The notes beneath the pieces were generated by a model that saw nothing but the letters and a program-made list of their open reading frames with translations, made no database searches and was not told where the DNA came from. Below are positions 33,576 to 45,600 of a DNA stretch of 64,000 bases, in pieces. Origin of the DNA: Welwitschia mirabilis (Eukaryota > Gnetophyta > Gnetopsida > Welwitschiales); NCBI GenBank assembly GCA_051453625.1, contig JBOZIK010000001.1:132613572-132677571 (forward strand), read 5' to 3'. Numbering within the stretch: position 1 is the stretch's first letter; the number at the start of each line of letters is the position of its first letter. Both the position numbers and the translations under genes were made by a program.

Positions 33576-35035
33576 TCATAACTTCAAATATTTGGGGTCT
33601 TCTTGCAAGAGTTTCCAAAAATGTAGATTGATGTTGACTTTGTAAATCAAGGCTTTTAGATGTTTATCAAATGTAGGATTTGTGTTTAATCTATCAAGCC
33701 AAAGAGTAAATGATTTATTTCCTTTGTTTTCTTTTGAATTATTTTTAGTGAACTCTTTAGCAGGTGATATAGAATGAAGGTTGTAAGAGTCTAATATTTC
33801 CACGTAATCTTCCTCATTTGTTTTATTCTGTTTAAAAGTTGAAATCCCATGGGTAGAAGGTGTTGTATTCTGTTTACTTTTTGTCATAATTTTTAAATCT
33901 CTTCTAACTTCATTTAGGTTAAGCATTGGTTGAGAAGCAAGGAACCCTTTTGGTCTTTGGTTGGCAAGCATTGTTTATTAAAGTATATTTACTAGGTTCT
34001 CAATGTTACTATTAGTTTTCTCTTGCACTTTTCTCATTTCTTCAATGGATTTTCTAATAGGATCATTTAGATTTTGCTAAAATTTTAATTCAAAGTTGGA
34101 ATTATTGAATCTATTTTCAAATGGTTTTCATTGAGATTGCTCACTTGGTCTTTGTTAGAATTATGGTTGATTCTTAAATTTAGGTGTTCTTTGGTTAAAA
34201 GGAACACACTTCCTCAAACATCTTTTCTTTGCAAGTTAGTAATAAAGGACATTCTTTGGTTAAATGAGAGTTATCTTTACAAAGTTCACAATTTGAAGTT
34301 AAGGGTTTATTTCTTACTACTTTTGCATAAACTATCATTTGAGTGTACTTCTCCAAAGTAGTAGTAAAATATTTCATTAAGTTAGTTGAATCCTCCCTCT
34401 CTTCTTTCTTGTTATGCTTTACTTCTTTTAAATATTTCAGAATTTGTCCTACTATATGATTTTCTTTAGTGGGTTTAGGCTAAGTTTGACTTATTTTTAT
34501 CAAATTTTTTAGCACACTTCATGCATTATTTAAGCTTAAGTTCAATAAGTTACTTCTACAAGAAAATTCTACAATTTGTTTTGTGGAAGCATTCAATTTA
34601 CTATAAAAATAGTATACTAGCTATTCTTTATGAAATTCACCAATAGGGTTGGAATGGCTAGCAATTATAAAATGTTCATAAGCTATTACATAGTCCTCAT
34701 GAGTTTGTTCTTGAAAATTAGTTACTTTGTTTTTTCTCTTTCTCATAGAAGTCTCAATCAAAAATCTTTTAATGAATACTTCTTGTACTTGACTCCAAGA
34801 TTTAAGGCTTTTGTGTGGAATGGTTTTGAGCGAAACTTTTGTTCTTCCTCTAAGGGTGATAGGAAAGATAATCATGTAAGTTCAGTTACTAATATGGTTT
34901 TTTCATTTTCTAATGTAAGCACAATTATTCAATATCAGCTAAATTTTAAAAAGGGTCTTCCTCTTATTCTCCCAAAAAAGTTGGATAAGGACTTAAATTT
35001 CTTAACACTACATCATCTCCCAAAAGTAACATAAA
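33576..35035 (-). pseudogene. Athila A gag
   Basis: Three open pieces in different frames. 34621-34875 is the capsid-like core: FPITLRGRTKVSLKTIPHKS then SWSQVQEVFIKRFL and YEHFIIASHSNP, matching the W...F..KFFP...Y.AWERF pattern of retrotransposon gag. 34195-34377 holds a zinc knuckle. 33576-33971 is the low-complexity tail leading into the protease (YKVNINLHFWKLLQEDPKYL). Single-base frame changes and stops separate the pieces. Gag would form the cytoplasmic particle around the element RNA. Confidence 0.88.
34249..34290 (-). other. CCHC zinc knuckle in Athila A gag
   Basis: Minus strand CELCKDNSHLTKEC: spacing C-x2-C-x4-H-x4-C is exact and all four ligands survive. This is the nucleic-acid-binding motif of the nucleocapsid part of gag. 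Confidence 0.92.
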
Positions 35036-35099
35036 AAGAATTTTGAATTTCACATTTTTAATTTACAATTAAATCCCTAGGAGTAATGTTTGCATTCGA

Positions 35100-35953
35100 G
35101 ACGAAGTTCCTATTATGATTGGAGCATTAGAAAAAGCAACTTACTTTTGTTTTTGTGATACTTTCGATACATTTGACATATTTGAAGAAACAAGATGATC
35201 GCTTTCTATACTATAATTTTCTTTTATAAAATCTGATTCTAAAATAATAAAAGTAAAAAAATTTTCTTCTTTAATTTTAGAAATTTATGTACTTGGGATG
35301 TGCATACCTAGATTTAGCTTGAAGTTGAATAATACTTCTTTGGTGTTTTCTTCAATCAGGTTCTGTTCTCTTTAATATTTGATCTTCTTACCAGAATTTA
35401 TCATATCTCTGCATGCTTAAACAACTAACAAAAAAAAGTGAAATTAAAAATAGTAGACCATCATCTGCCTAGTCATGGGATAATAGGAAGGACGATGATC
35501 ACAGTAAATGAAAATCCAAAACTACCAAAATTATGCAGACTGTCATTTGGACTATTATGAGGATGACATGAAGGACGATAGTTAATTTATTTTATAGAAA
35601 AGACAATTTCAAAAATATGGAAAAATATAGAAAATGTAAAAAAATTTTATAACTATCATCCTTCTGGTTATGGGAATGATAAATAACATGATAATTTATT
35701 ATTAAAAAAATGATGAAAATTTGTGAAATGCAGAAACTAATTGCAAAATATTAAACTATCATGACCTCTATCATTGGGATGATAGAGGAAATAATAGGGT
35801 CCATAAGAAAAATTGCAATAAATAAAGTTACAGAAATAAACCTACTTTAACCTAAGCTAGAAAAAATATAGCACTAATTCAAATAAATAACCTAAATAAA
35901 GGATTCAAGGTATTTATCTAGTTAGTAATAATTCCCTTAGAACCTTGCGGACT
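35100..35953 (-). other. Untranslated leader of Athila A with hairpin repeats
   Basis: Between the primer site and gag. No coding. Four related blocks at about 35461, 35541, 35652 and 35756, roughly 80-110 bp apart, each have ATCATCC-like and GGATGAT-like half-sites within 15-30 bases that could pair as stems. Similar half-sites recur in the LTR (36850-37110). Confidence 0.6.
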
Positions 35954-35971
35954 TCCCCAGCAATAGTATCA
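35954..35971 (-). other. Primer binding site of Athila A (tRNA-Asp type)
   Basis: The minus strand reads TGATACTATTGCTGGGGA. The Athila consensus complementary to tRNA-Asp is TGGCGCCGTTGCCGGGGA; the six differences are all G-to-A or C-to-T. It is three bases from the LTR edge. Confidence 0.88.
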
Positions 35972-35974
35972 AAA

Positions 35975-37350
35975 TGTTTCAGTGTGAATTTATGTAATCT
36001 TTAAGTCCTTTAGGTAAGCATGTAAAATCATATAACTTATAGAAAACACAAGTTAGTATAGATAGGAGTTCACTCAAATGTCATAATCCAATGAAGGTAC
36101 AAGGCTTAGTGTTAGAGAATTAATTTTTCAAAGTATTTTTAGTCTTACTATCTTATAAAAACTAAAAGAAAATAAATAATTAAATGCAATGAAAGATAAA
36201 TAGAGATGAAATGAAAGTAAATGGAAATGGAAATGGATCCTACTTAGATCCTAGTATTTCTGTCACAAGGACTACTTTCTTTATAACTTATATCAATTAA
36301 TAAGAGCATCCACTAGTTCTTAACCAACATAAACTATGAGATCTATTTAAGTAAGAATATGCAATATGTAATATGAATGAAATGGAAATGCAATACAAGT
36401 GTACTAATACTAATCAAGGTCAACCTTAATAAAGGTTGCTCTTATGATCTAAATAAATCATAGGTTATCACTTAACTATAATCAATTTAAACCATAAGAG
36501 ACATTCACAATATTAGAATGAAAAAAAGAATTATATTAACTCAAAAAGTATTTAAAATAATATCCACTTATAATCAGAAAAATAAAACCTCAATGAAAGA
36601 GACACAACCTAACACCAAGGAGACTTCTTTCTGTAGCACTTGATGGACCTCTTACTCTTCAATCCTCTGTCACAAGTATTGGGTATAAAAGATGGGCTAG
36701 AAATGAAAGAGGTGAAGGGTATTTATAGTTTTTTGCTTAAGGAATTAGAGGCAAAAACCTAAAGGTGGAAAACAAAAATCCTAAAAATCCACATCAGTCA
36801 TTTGACCCACTTTATAATGATATTTATTATGAACATTTAAAAATAGTTATCATCCCAACTATTATGCGGATGACCATCAAGATGACGTAATGTATCATCT
36901 ACCTCCATGTATCCCATGTGATACCATTAGCCCCATGGATTGTCTGCTTATGTTACTGATTCCATTGTCATACATGTCATCCAAATGATTAAGGGGATGA
37001 TGCCCTGCTACATATCTCCATGTCCTTCATGTGCTATTATCAGCACTACATCCTCTATCCACATCAGTATTTTGGTCGTCCTTTATGTTATGGGAACAAT
37101 GATGGGGATGACAATCTTCCTTGTCTTCATTCTCCAAGGTAAGTTTGTCTTTTACATCATAAAGTCCTTCTTTCCAATATGCAATATCAAAATAAGCTTA
37201 AGAAACTATAAAAAATGCTAAGGATTACATGTTTTATTGATCATCCTGTTAGATCTTCATAGTTATTAGTATTGCATCAAAACCTGTATGAATGTCCTGT
37301 AAAATTACTCAAAATACACCATCAAAGTTCTACAAATTAGCATCGTAAGA
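35975..37350 (-). repeat. 5' LTR of Athila A, about 1.38 kb
   Basis: The inner edge is TGTTTCAGTGTGAATTT at 35975; the outer edge is ...GCATCGTAAGA at about 37350. It aligns end to end, inverted, with the solo LTR 14835-16081. It contains a TATA box on the minus strand at 36720-36727. The 93-codon plus-strand frame at 36940-37221 lies inside it and has no protein family support. Confidence 0.88.
36720..36727 (-). promoter_or_regulatory. TATA box of Athila A LTR
   Basis: Minus-strand TATAAATA then CCCTT, conserved with 15333-15340 in the solo LTR. Confidence 0.65.
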
Positions 37351-38201
37351 ATCACTATAATCCAAAGTTCTTAATCCTTCCCTTACTTGTAAAAGGATCT
37401 TAAGCCCTAATTATAAAGAATCTTTAGTTGGCAAAATGAGGTGGGAATCATGGAACATCAAGATGTTATATCTTTCGAAGTACCTCCCTTAAGAGAAACC
37501 TTGTTTTAAATCTAGTTTGAGGAATATTTATCAGCTTCATTATCATCTCTTAATGTAATGTATTTCCTAAATTAATATAAGAATTAGTAATTCATTATTT
37601 GATATCTAGTGAAAATTAATATGGTACTATTAATCCATAGTTCAGACTCTTTCTTACTTCTAATATCATAGTCATTATTCATTCTTTGATTTCTAGTGCA
37701 TATTAATATGATACTATTAATCCTTAAGTAAGACTACATCATTAAGGTTTTAGTAAATTATCTAAAGTTATCTTTTAGTTATAGTTTTTGGTATCTTATA
37801 GATCTTAAAGTACTAGTACCCTTACTTTTTATGTTCATAAAGGGCTAAGAAGGACTAAAGTAACTATTAAATTTACCAATACTCATGTGGTAAATGAGAT
37901 TATGTTACCACATTCAAGGCATCATGATTAATGATTTGAGTTTATGTTTTAAAAATCATAGGAAATCATTGGACAAAGAGGGGTTATTAGACTAGCCAAG
38001 TTAAAACTCTTAAGCATGTTCATTTCCTATATCATCAGCTAGATTTTAGAAACATTCTAAGACTTAATTTTATATTTTATTTTAATTTTCATCATAATAT
38101 TGAAATTATTATATCACTTTTGACATGTTTACCATGAATATCTCTATAAAAGAATGATATTAGTTCCTTATCTAGTTTATTCAATTTCCAATTTTGTTAC
38201 A
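37351..38201. repeat. Repeat R+S, uninterrupted copy
   Basis: Colinear with 17246-17412 plus 24684-25341. The position equivalent to the TATAT target is TAGTT at 37513-37517. The left end is cut by the Athila A LTR. The right end is TTTTGTTACA, immediately followed by Athila C coding sequence. No open frame. Identity unknown; a solo LTR of another element is the likeliest explanation. Confidence 0.75.
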
Positions 38202-38640
38202 AATAATAATAATAATTTCTAGTGAAAATTTAATAATCTAATTTCTTATGTTGAAGTTAAAGAGAAATTGATTACTACTATAAAAGTAAAGTCATCTTCT
38301 AAGAAGATTTACTTAAGATTATGAGGAAGAGGTTTAAGCTCAATATGAGTTTCATCTTGAGTGATGGTATAGGATTCTTGATCTTGAAGAAGATCTAAAG
38401 GATGGTCCTCATGAAGGTGAGTGGAAGGTTCTTGGTTTTCAAGATAGCTTTCTATTTTTTTCATGTTTTTTATTCCATCATTACTAGAAGGTAGTTTCAT
38501 AGAATTAAAAACAATTAACTCTATTATTATATTACCAAAAGATATTTTTATCAAACCACTTCCATAGTTAATTAATACATTTAATGTTATGAGGAATGGT
38601 CTTCTTAAGATGGAAAGGCCTTCCATCTGAATTTAGAACT
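38202..38640 (-). pseudogene. Athila C protease C-terminus and RT linker
   Basis: The open stretch 38309-38626 reads LSILRRPFLITLNVLINYGS (family: LLLGRPFLATA..VID), and ends HIELKPLPHNLK, the conserved linker before RT. The next frame (38220-38300) continues FLEDDFTFIVVINF, like the FLG...TFPVIIS segment of the same linker. Repeat R+S then interrupts it at 38201, and no RT of this copy is seen. Confidence 0.85.
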
Positions 38641-40760
38641 TGGTGTTTTTAAGCCCTTTAAAGCCTAATTATTTATAGTATCATAAGGAAGTAGGTTTGT
38701 TCTAGCTTCTAAGTTTAAAAAGGCTTAATTAAGGTGTTTGTTTCTAAAGGTTATAGTAATTATAGGTTAGCTATGATCCTTGTATTTAGGCATAAACTAG
38801 TTTTAAATTATTACACTAGTGTGTTGAGCTAAAAATGCTTTACTTTTGATGTTTATTTTCCTTTTTTTCATACTGACATCTTTGGTGAGCTTTGCATAAT
38901 AAGGAAGTTTCTTCATTTCTTATAAGAAGGGGATGTCTACTTTGACTTCTTTGAGAATTTCTAATACCTCTAACTATTTTTTCTCAATCTTTGTCTTCCT
39001 AACTTATTGAGGAAAGGGTATAAATTTTTTTTGAGTAGGCAATGGCTTTTCTAATTCCTTTACTATTGTGTCCTTCTCTTTGTTTTTATGATTGTTGATT
39101 TTTCTTTATTTTAGTTTTCCGCAAATTGATTATTCAACTCTTTCCTACTTCTAAGATGAAGGACCTTGATTTCTTTGATTTGAATAGGCTCTAATCCTTC
39201 TATGAAGCTAACTCCTTTTAAGTTTATCTATGAGTTTATGGAGAGTTTACTAAGTTTTCTTTTATTTAAAGAAGAGATAATTTGGATTATAATTTACTCA
39301 ATTCTATTAAAAGGGGAAGTGTATTGTTGGATGATACATTTTTATATTACTTAAGGGGAAGGAATGTTATGTAAGAGTTTACTCATGATTATGGATAATT
39401 TAGGCTTAGGTTTCCATTAATTTTCTTAATGATTTCTTCAATGGAGAAGATGATGAGGGTTACTAGTTGTTTGATGGAAAGAAATTGTTAAATGATAAAT
39501 AAAATAAATTTTTTGCATGACTATTATAATTTTGATTACATAAGTTATTCTGTTTCCAAGAAAAATTGGGATGGTTCCTTCACCTGGGTTTGTACATGTT
39601 TGAATATGGCTTATTTTTGTGATTTTACTAATGGTGTTCTACTACATTGACTTACTCATGTATTGTATTTTAAAATAGAGGTATAGAATAATACTTAGCT
39701 ATTTTTTATAAGTCTATGTAGTATATTAAGCACTTAGGTATAAACGTTAAAGGTGTGATTTAGGTAAAAAGGGATTCTACTCTTCCAGGTAACTCCTAGT
39801 ATTGATCTCAAAATTATTAAGTACTTTGAATATACTATTAGACCTAATAGAATGCTAAGATCTAGAGGGTTTAATTTGCTTTTTCTAGTTTTTAGAGATT
39901 TAAATTATACTTTCAACATAATCTAAGACTTTATCTAGTAGAAGAATTAAGAAATTATCTTATAATTTTAACTAATTGTCTATTATTTATTATTAATATA
40001 TCATAAAAGAAACTAATTACTCTACTTGACTTGAATCCATATTTGGAGCATTTCTGAAGGAAGTTCTTAAACCTCTCTAAGACTTATAAAAAGGTTTTAT
40101 GATCTTTCTATTGATAGTCCATGATCTTTTATCTTAAAGCATTGGTTTTTCAGTCTGAAAAGAATTTTAAAATAAAGGATTTATTTAGGTCATTACAAGT
40201 TATAATGTATTGATATTTAAGAGTATAGAGCTAATGTTTATCTTTGTTCTTAAGGGAGAATGAGATGCGAATGAGTCTAAGGTGTGATAGATGTTACGAT
40301 ATTCAGGTAAAATAGATAACATACACTCAAATTCCTTAAGGCATAGATAGAGCTCCTTAAATTTTAAACCATGAAAATTGAAAATTGACTATGTGATGGA
40401 TAGTTTAAAATCTAGCCTATGGATTACTAGTAATTGGAATATGCATGAATGGGTACCTAAGCATTAATAAGTAATCACAAAGATTTTTCTTAGGAATATT
40501 GTTAGATTGGTTTTGTGGTGTTTTTGTCTAGTGTTTTGATTTTCTTATTGATTAAGATAGTAAGTATGTAAAATATCTAGGAGTTCCTTCTTTAACTCAG
40601 ATATGTTGTTATTGCAAAGGATTTAAAAGCTAGATTGGTTATTTGGGTTTTGATTATTAAAAAGTAAAAGTATTTTGTTCTTGGGTATCATCCTAAAGTT
40701 GGTTTCTAGATGGCATTCTCCATTCTTTATTACTACAAGTGTTAGGATTCATGTTTTTAT
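38640..40760 (-). pseudogene. Athila C gag and start of protease, decayed
   Basis: Minus strand near 39550-39590 reads RNHPNFSWKQNN, the segment after the zinc knuckle in Athila gag, reached through a one-base deletion. Around 40030-40200 it reads ITCNDLNKSFILKFFSD, then VLERFKNFLQKCSKYG, the capsid-like core (W..L...F..KFFP, AWERF..LL..CP..G). No frame longer than 60 codons survives. The 5' end of gag cannot be fixed. Confidence 0.75.
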
Positions 40761-41432
40761 TAGAAGATAATCTAAACTATATCCTCTAAGACATATAAAT
40801 TTTAGATGAGTTTTAAATAAGACCAAATGACAAAAACGTTTATGATGGATCACAAAGATCTCAGGAAACATTTCAAAAGTTTTTACACAAAAAGGCCAAT
40901 AGTATCAGTTAAGGAAGTTGGTATCACTAGTTTGTTTGAGATGTATGACATTAGGAAAAGATAGAGGTTTTCATGATTTGTGCAAAATATTTGGAACTAC
41001 AGGGTTATAGAAAAATTTAACAAAAATCAAAATGGTAGCATACTTGAAATAAGACCTAGGAAAATAATAATTCTAAATATTTTGTTAAGAGATTTTTATT
41101 GGAAAATAAATAATGTAATAGAACCAAAAACTTAACTGCTAAAATAAAATATATAGAAAAAAATAAAATCACAAAATAAATGAGTCTTATATTTTTTTTA
41201 CCTTGTTTTGATTGTGAATTGCATAGAACATATAATTCCTACAACATAAAATATATAATAAGAAAATGTTGTTTTGATTAAATTAAAAAACTAAATAAAA
41301 CTCTGAAATAGACCAATTTGGATATCACTAGACAAAAATAATACTAGCTGTTAGAAAAACTTAAAATAGAATTAAACTAAAAATTGTAGAAACAAAAAAT
41401 TATTATCCTATTAAGGAGCTATCAAGTCCTTA

Positions 41433-41450
41433 CCCCTATCAATGGTGCCA
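41433..41450 (-). other. Primer binding site of Athila C (tRNA-Asp type)
   Basis: The plus strand reads CCCCTATCAATGGTGCCA, whose complement is close to the Athila tRNA-Asp site; CAATGGTGCCA versus CAACGGCGCCA differs by two transitions, with one inserted base further along. It lies about 10 bases from the presumed LTR edge. Confidence 0.65.
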
Positions 41451-41459
41451 ACATCTATT

Positions 41460-42630
41460 TGTGTGTTAGTACTAATGAATCATGATAAACTAGATAAATA
41501 TCTAGTACCATTTTTTAATAGGGATAATTAATGTAAACTTAATTCAGACTTATATAAAATTGTCAAACTTATAATAAAATCCAAATAAAGCAAACAACAA
41601 AGAGTTAATGATTATGATAAACCTTAATCTATGAGGAAGAATAAAGAACAAGCGCTAAGGCTCTAATTTAATTTTTCAATAGTAATCCTTTACTATAATT
41701 GTATCCTACAACTTTTAGAAATATGGCTTAGACTGTCAAGTCATAATGGATCATATTATGATGATATAATTTCATTCATCACATGAGCATTTGTGTATTC
41801 AATAGTTACTTGGTTCTTTATAGCTATTTTATAAATATAGAAAGTAAGAAATACAATACTCAAGTTCCATCAAATAGAAGTAAATACAACCCACTAACAT
41901 AAGGAATTTCATGCATTTAATAATATAACTTAATAATTTAATTTTACTTAAGTATTGCAAGTATAAAGCTATTTACAACTCTAAATAGAAAATGAACAAC
42001 TACCATTTATTAAATTAGAAAAGTACATGACATCAAAGGAAGATGATGAGGCTAGTATAAACTTCTTGAACTAGCCTTGGAACAAGTTTGCTTCCAAAGA
42101 ATATGATTAGAAGGCCATGTTGACCATGGTACTCTAGAAATTTCTACTATGTTCACCAACCAAAGGATCCTTACAAATAAGGACTTAAGATCCTTTTATG
42201 GGTTAGTATGGAATGAAGGTAATTGGAAGCCTTAAGCTTGTAGTAGTAGATAGATGATCACAAAATTTGTCATGTAGCTTTAGATAGAGTCTTTATCTTC
42301 TTGCATTAGGTGAGGATATTCATAATAAGTTCAAATCATCACCTTTAGATTCTAATGCTTTCATCAACCAATGATATTATCATGTGTATCCCATGCCATC
42401 TTAATTAATACTATCATATGTTACTACTACATGTATTTCACATTACCACCTTGTGTTATTGAAGATGGTGGTTGTTTTTTATGTGAAAACTAATTAAACC
42501 CATAGTTTCATTTTGATCATTTTTCTATGATAATTTTAGAACATAATTTTTTAAGTTTTCCACCCATGGTAGTATTGGAATTTTTGGCTAGATGATCTTC
42601 CACTTTCATCATGTGCTTTAGAATGTAGTG
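41460..42630 (-). repeat. Probable 5' LTR of Athila C
   Basis: It begins TGTGTGTTAGTAC just beyond the primer site. The outer edge is uncertain; AATGTAGTGAATAGCTCA near 42630 is a candidate. It does not align with the Athila A LTR, so this is a different Athila family. No partner LTR was found. Confidence 0.5.
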
Positions 42631-45600
42631 AATAGCTCAAAAATGTATGGAAAAGTGATAAGTTTATGAATCATGCTTAAAAAGGAAAAAAGACATGGAT
42701 TTATGATAAAATGATTATTTTAATGTCTTCTACTAAGCTAACTTGATCAATAATTGGTCTAAGTGTAATGTTTACATGTTAACAGGTAAATTAAAAAAAG
42801 GAATAACCTAGTTATTCTATTATACTTTTAGATTTGTATGATAATTCCTCATGGTTATATAACCTTATGATTGATATATTTAATTTCATGATTTAGGTCA
42901 CAATTAGAAAAGTAGTTAATGATGTACAATTAAATTTTGAATTAATAATATGCATTAATTTATTCATTTTTAAAATTATTATTACTTACCATATTTAATA
43001 TGAAATAGTAAATCCTGAAAAATTCACTTCTTATTATTTGTATATCATAAAATATCTTTTGTTGTAATATCATTTCCTTTCTTTATATTATCATTCATAA
43101 AAAAATTTTTAAAAAGAAATTATGTTTTAATCTTAAAATAGTTTCATGAATTTTTTATTTCTTTTGTAACTTGTGAAATCTTATTCGAAATATTTATTAT
43201 TTGACTATTCTCAAAATAATCTTCAATTTTCTCATTTGCTAAGAGTTTGATAAATCTAGTGAAGGGATCAAGTACTCTTTCCTGTATACATTATTATTTC
43301 ATGAATGTTAAATATGAATGATACCTCTTTATTAGGTTAAGAATAAGTGGTTTCTATTAATTTATTTTTATAACTTTTGAATAATAAAATTTAATAAAAT
43401 AATTACTTCCTCAATTAATAATAACACATTACCAACCTTATTTGCATTCATGAAAAAGCATAAGAGTCCTATTATTTGAACAAGAGTATGTTAGAATGGA
43501 GAAATTTGACTTACTAAGGTGAGATTCGTTTTCTATAACTTAGTTTCATGATTCATTAAGAATTCTTAATATCTAACATGGTTATTCTCAAAATAATGTT
43601 CAAATTGCTCATTTTCTAAGAATTTGATAATCTCATTAATTTAATAAGTACTCTTACTTATCTAGATTAATCTTTCATGAATGTTAAATACGAATGCTAC
43701 CTCTTTATTAGGATAAGAATAAATGGTTTCTAGTAATTTATTTATATAACATTTAAATAATAAAATTTAATAAAATAATTACTTCCTTAATTAATGACTT
43801 TACTAATGATATATTATCAACCTTGTTGCATTTATAACAAAACATAATAGTCCTCTTTTTTAAGCAAGAGTATGTTAGAATGGAAAGGTAAGATTCATTT
43901 TCTATAGCTCAGTTTCATTATTTATTAAGAATTTTAAATAGCTAACATTCAACTAACTAGATGAGACTAAAATCTAGTAATCCATAATTACATTATGGGT
44001 TTGAATGTGGAGAATCTTCAAGAGGATGAAAAATGCTACTTATGTGGTAAATATAAGTTTTAAATCTAAAATCTAGAATTAGATGAACCTTATTTAATAG
44101 ATAAACTAAGTTCGTAAATTTATAGATATATACTATTCTTCATGGAAATTTTTGTAATTTTGCTATCTTGCTTATTATGTTTTATTTCTTATTATGATCA
44201 TTACATAAAACTACATTATTATTCACTCATAATATTGCATAATTTCTTGTTTACTTATAATCTTACCAAATCACTTATGATTATGTACATGTTTTTATGG
44301 TCTTGCATTCTTGTTTACGATTTTGTAATATTATGCTTATAAATTCACGGTCTTACAACTTATTTAGTGATCTTATGTTTTAGTAACTCCATGGTTATTT
44401 ATAATTTTTAAGTGCTAGCAATTTTACTTCTAATGAAAACTCATATTCATGACTAAAATTATGATGTAATGATAATTATCTTAGTTTATGGGGCAAGAAA
44501 TTCTCATATTAAAAAAAAAATTGACTAGTGTTTATGATCAATGGAACAAGCTTTTACAAGATTTAAATGAAGTAATAAACTTTTAAATCTATCAATTGAA
44601 ATCCATGATTAAATAAGATTTAGTCATAATAGAATATCCGCTTAGATTTTATGAAATAGATCATCTAAGCATCATCATTTTCAACCTAGATTTCATGAAT
44701 GCTAATGCTCAACTCATCTCATAAGATGAAACAGACAAGCATGTAGAAACTAAGTAAAACCTAAGACATCTATAGTGCATGATGTCTAAGGTGATGTTTA
44801 AACATTTAGAAAAGGAAAAAATGCTTAAAAATGTAAAAAAAATACAAAAAAATAAATAATAATTAAAAAATTTTAATAATATTGCATTAAGCAATAGATC
44901 TATTACAAAGTCATCATGTAGTGATGTAACACTAAATTAATTTAATAAATTAACAAGGAAGAAATGGATTCATTTTTTGCAATATAAATGTGATCATTAT
45001 ATCACATGTTGTTAATTTATGTTAAGTGCAATTGACCACTCTATATATCATAAACAATTACATGAATGATAAATGCTTGGGAATTTCTTTAGAAACTATC
45101 ATCATTTATTACTATATGATAGGTAGAGTGATATTTAAATGTATACATGATTTAAATTTTTTGAATAAGTCACAAACATGTGATAGCTTGTCACAACTCC
45201 ATCACATAGTGATAGCATTGATTAAGTGTAAAATACAAATAGAATTATGATCCCACTTTTAAAATAGCAATTTCTATGTAAACCACAATTGTTGTTAATA
45301 CTTGATTAGATCAACCAACACATCGATGCATATACAAGGAATGTCTACTTTGCATGGGATACCCTCATCATGGGGAATACTTATCTCTTTCTTATTTTGC
45401 TATTTCCTATTAAAATAGGATTTGGATTATTTTATTTATCTTCTTTGGGTGAACTAAGTTATTTCTTAATATTTTAAGGCTTTCAACCTCATCTAGTTAA
45501 AATTAGGGTTACCTAAGCTAGCAATTTTCCTCTTTAAATTTAAAACTATGAGAATTTATAAATAAGTTATAATAAGGGAACTATTTCCAAGTTGAAAATC

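Larger units (their letters stand above)
29820..37350 (-). mobile_element. Athila-type Ty3/gypsy element A, 3' end lost in gap
   Basis: Minus-strand order is 5' LTR (37350-35975), primer site, untranslated leader, gag with zinc knuckle, protease, RT, RNase H and integrase (in two partial copies), and then the 906-N gap. The primer site fits tRNA-Asp, the Athila choice. It is the least damaged element in the window: several domains keep frames of 60-200 codons. No 3' LTR was found to the left. On the right the LTR abuts repeat R at 37351, so the element appears to have inserted into that repeat. Confidence 0.88.

Noticed and set aside
36940-37221. 93-codon plus-strand frame with cysteines, possibly a secreted peptide
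   Set aside because: It lies inside the Athila A LTR, and the homologous part of the solo LTR does not maintain it. No family resemblance.
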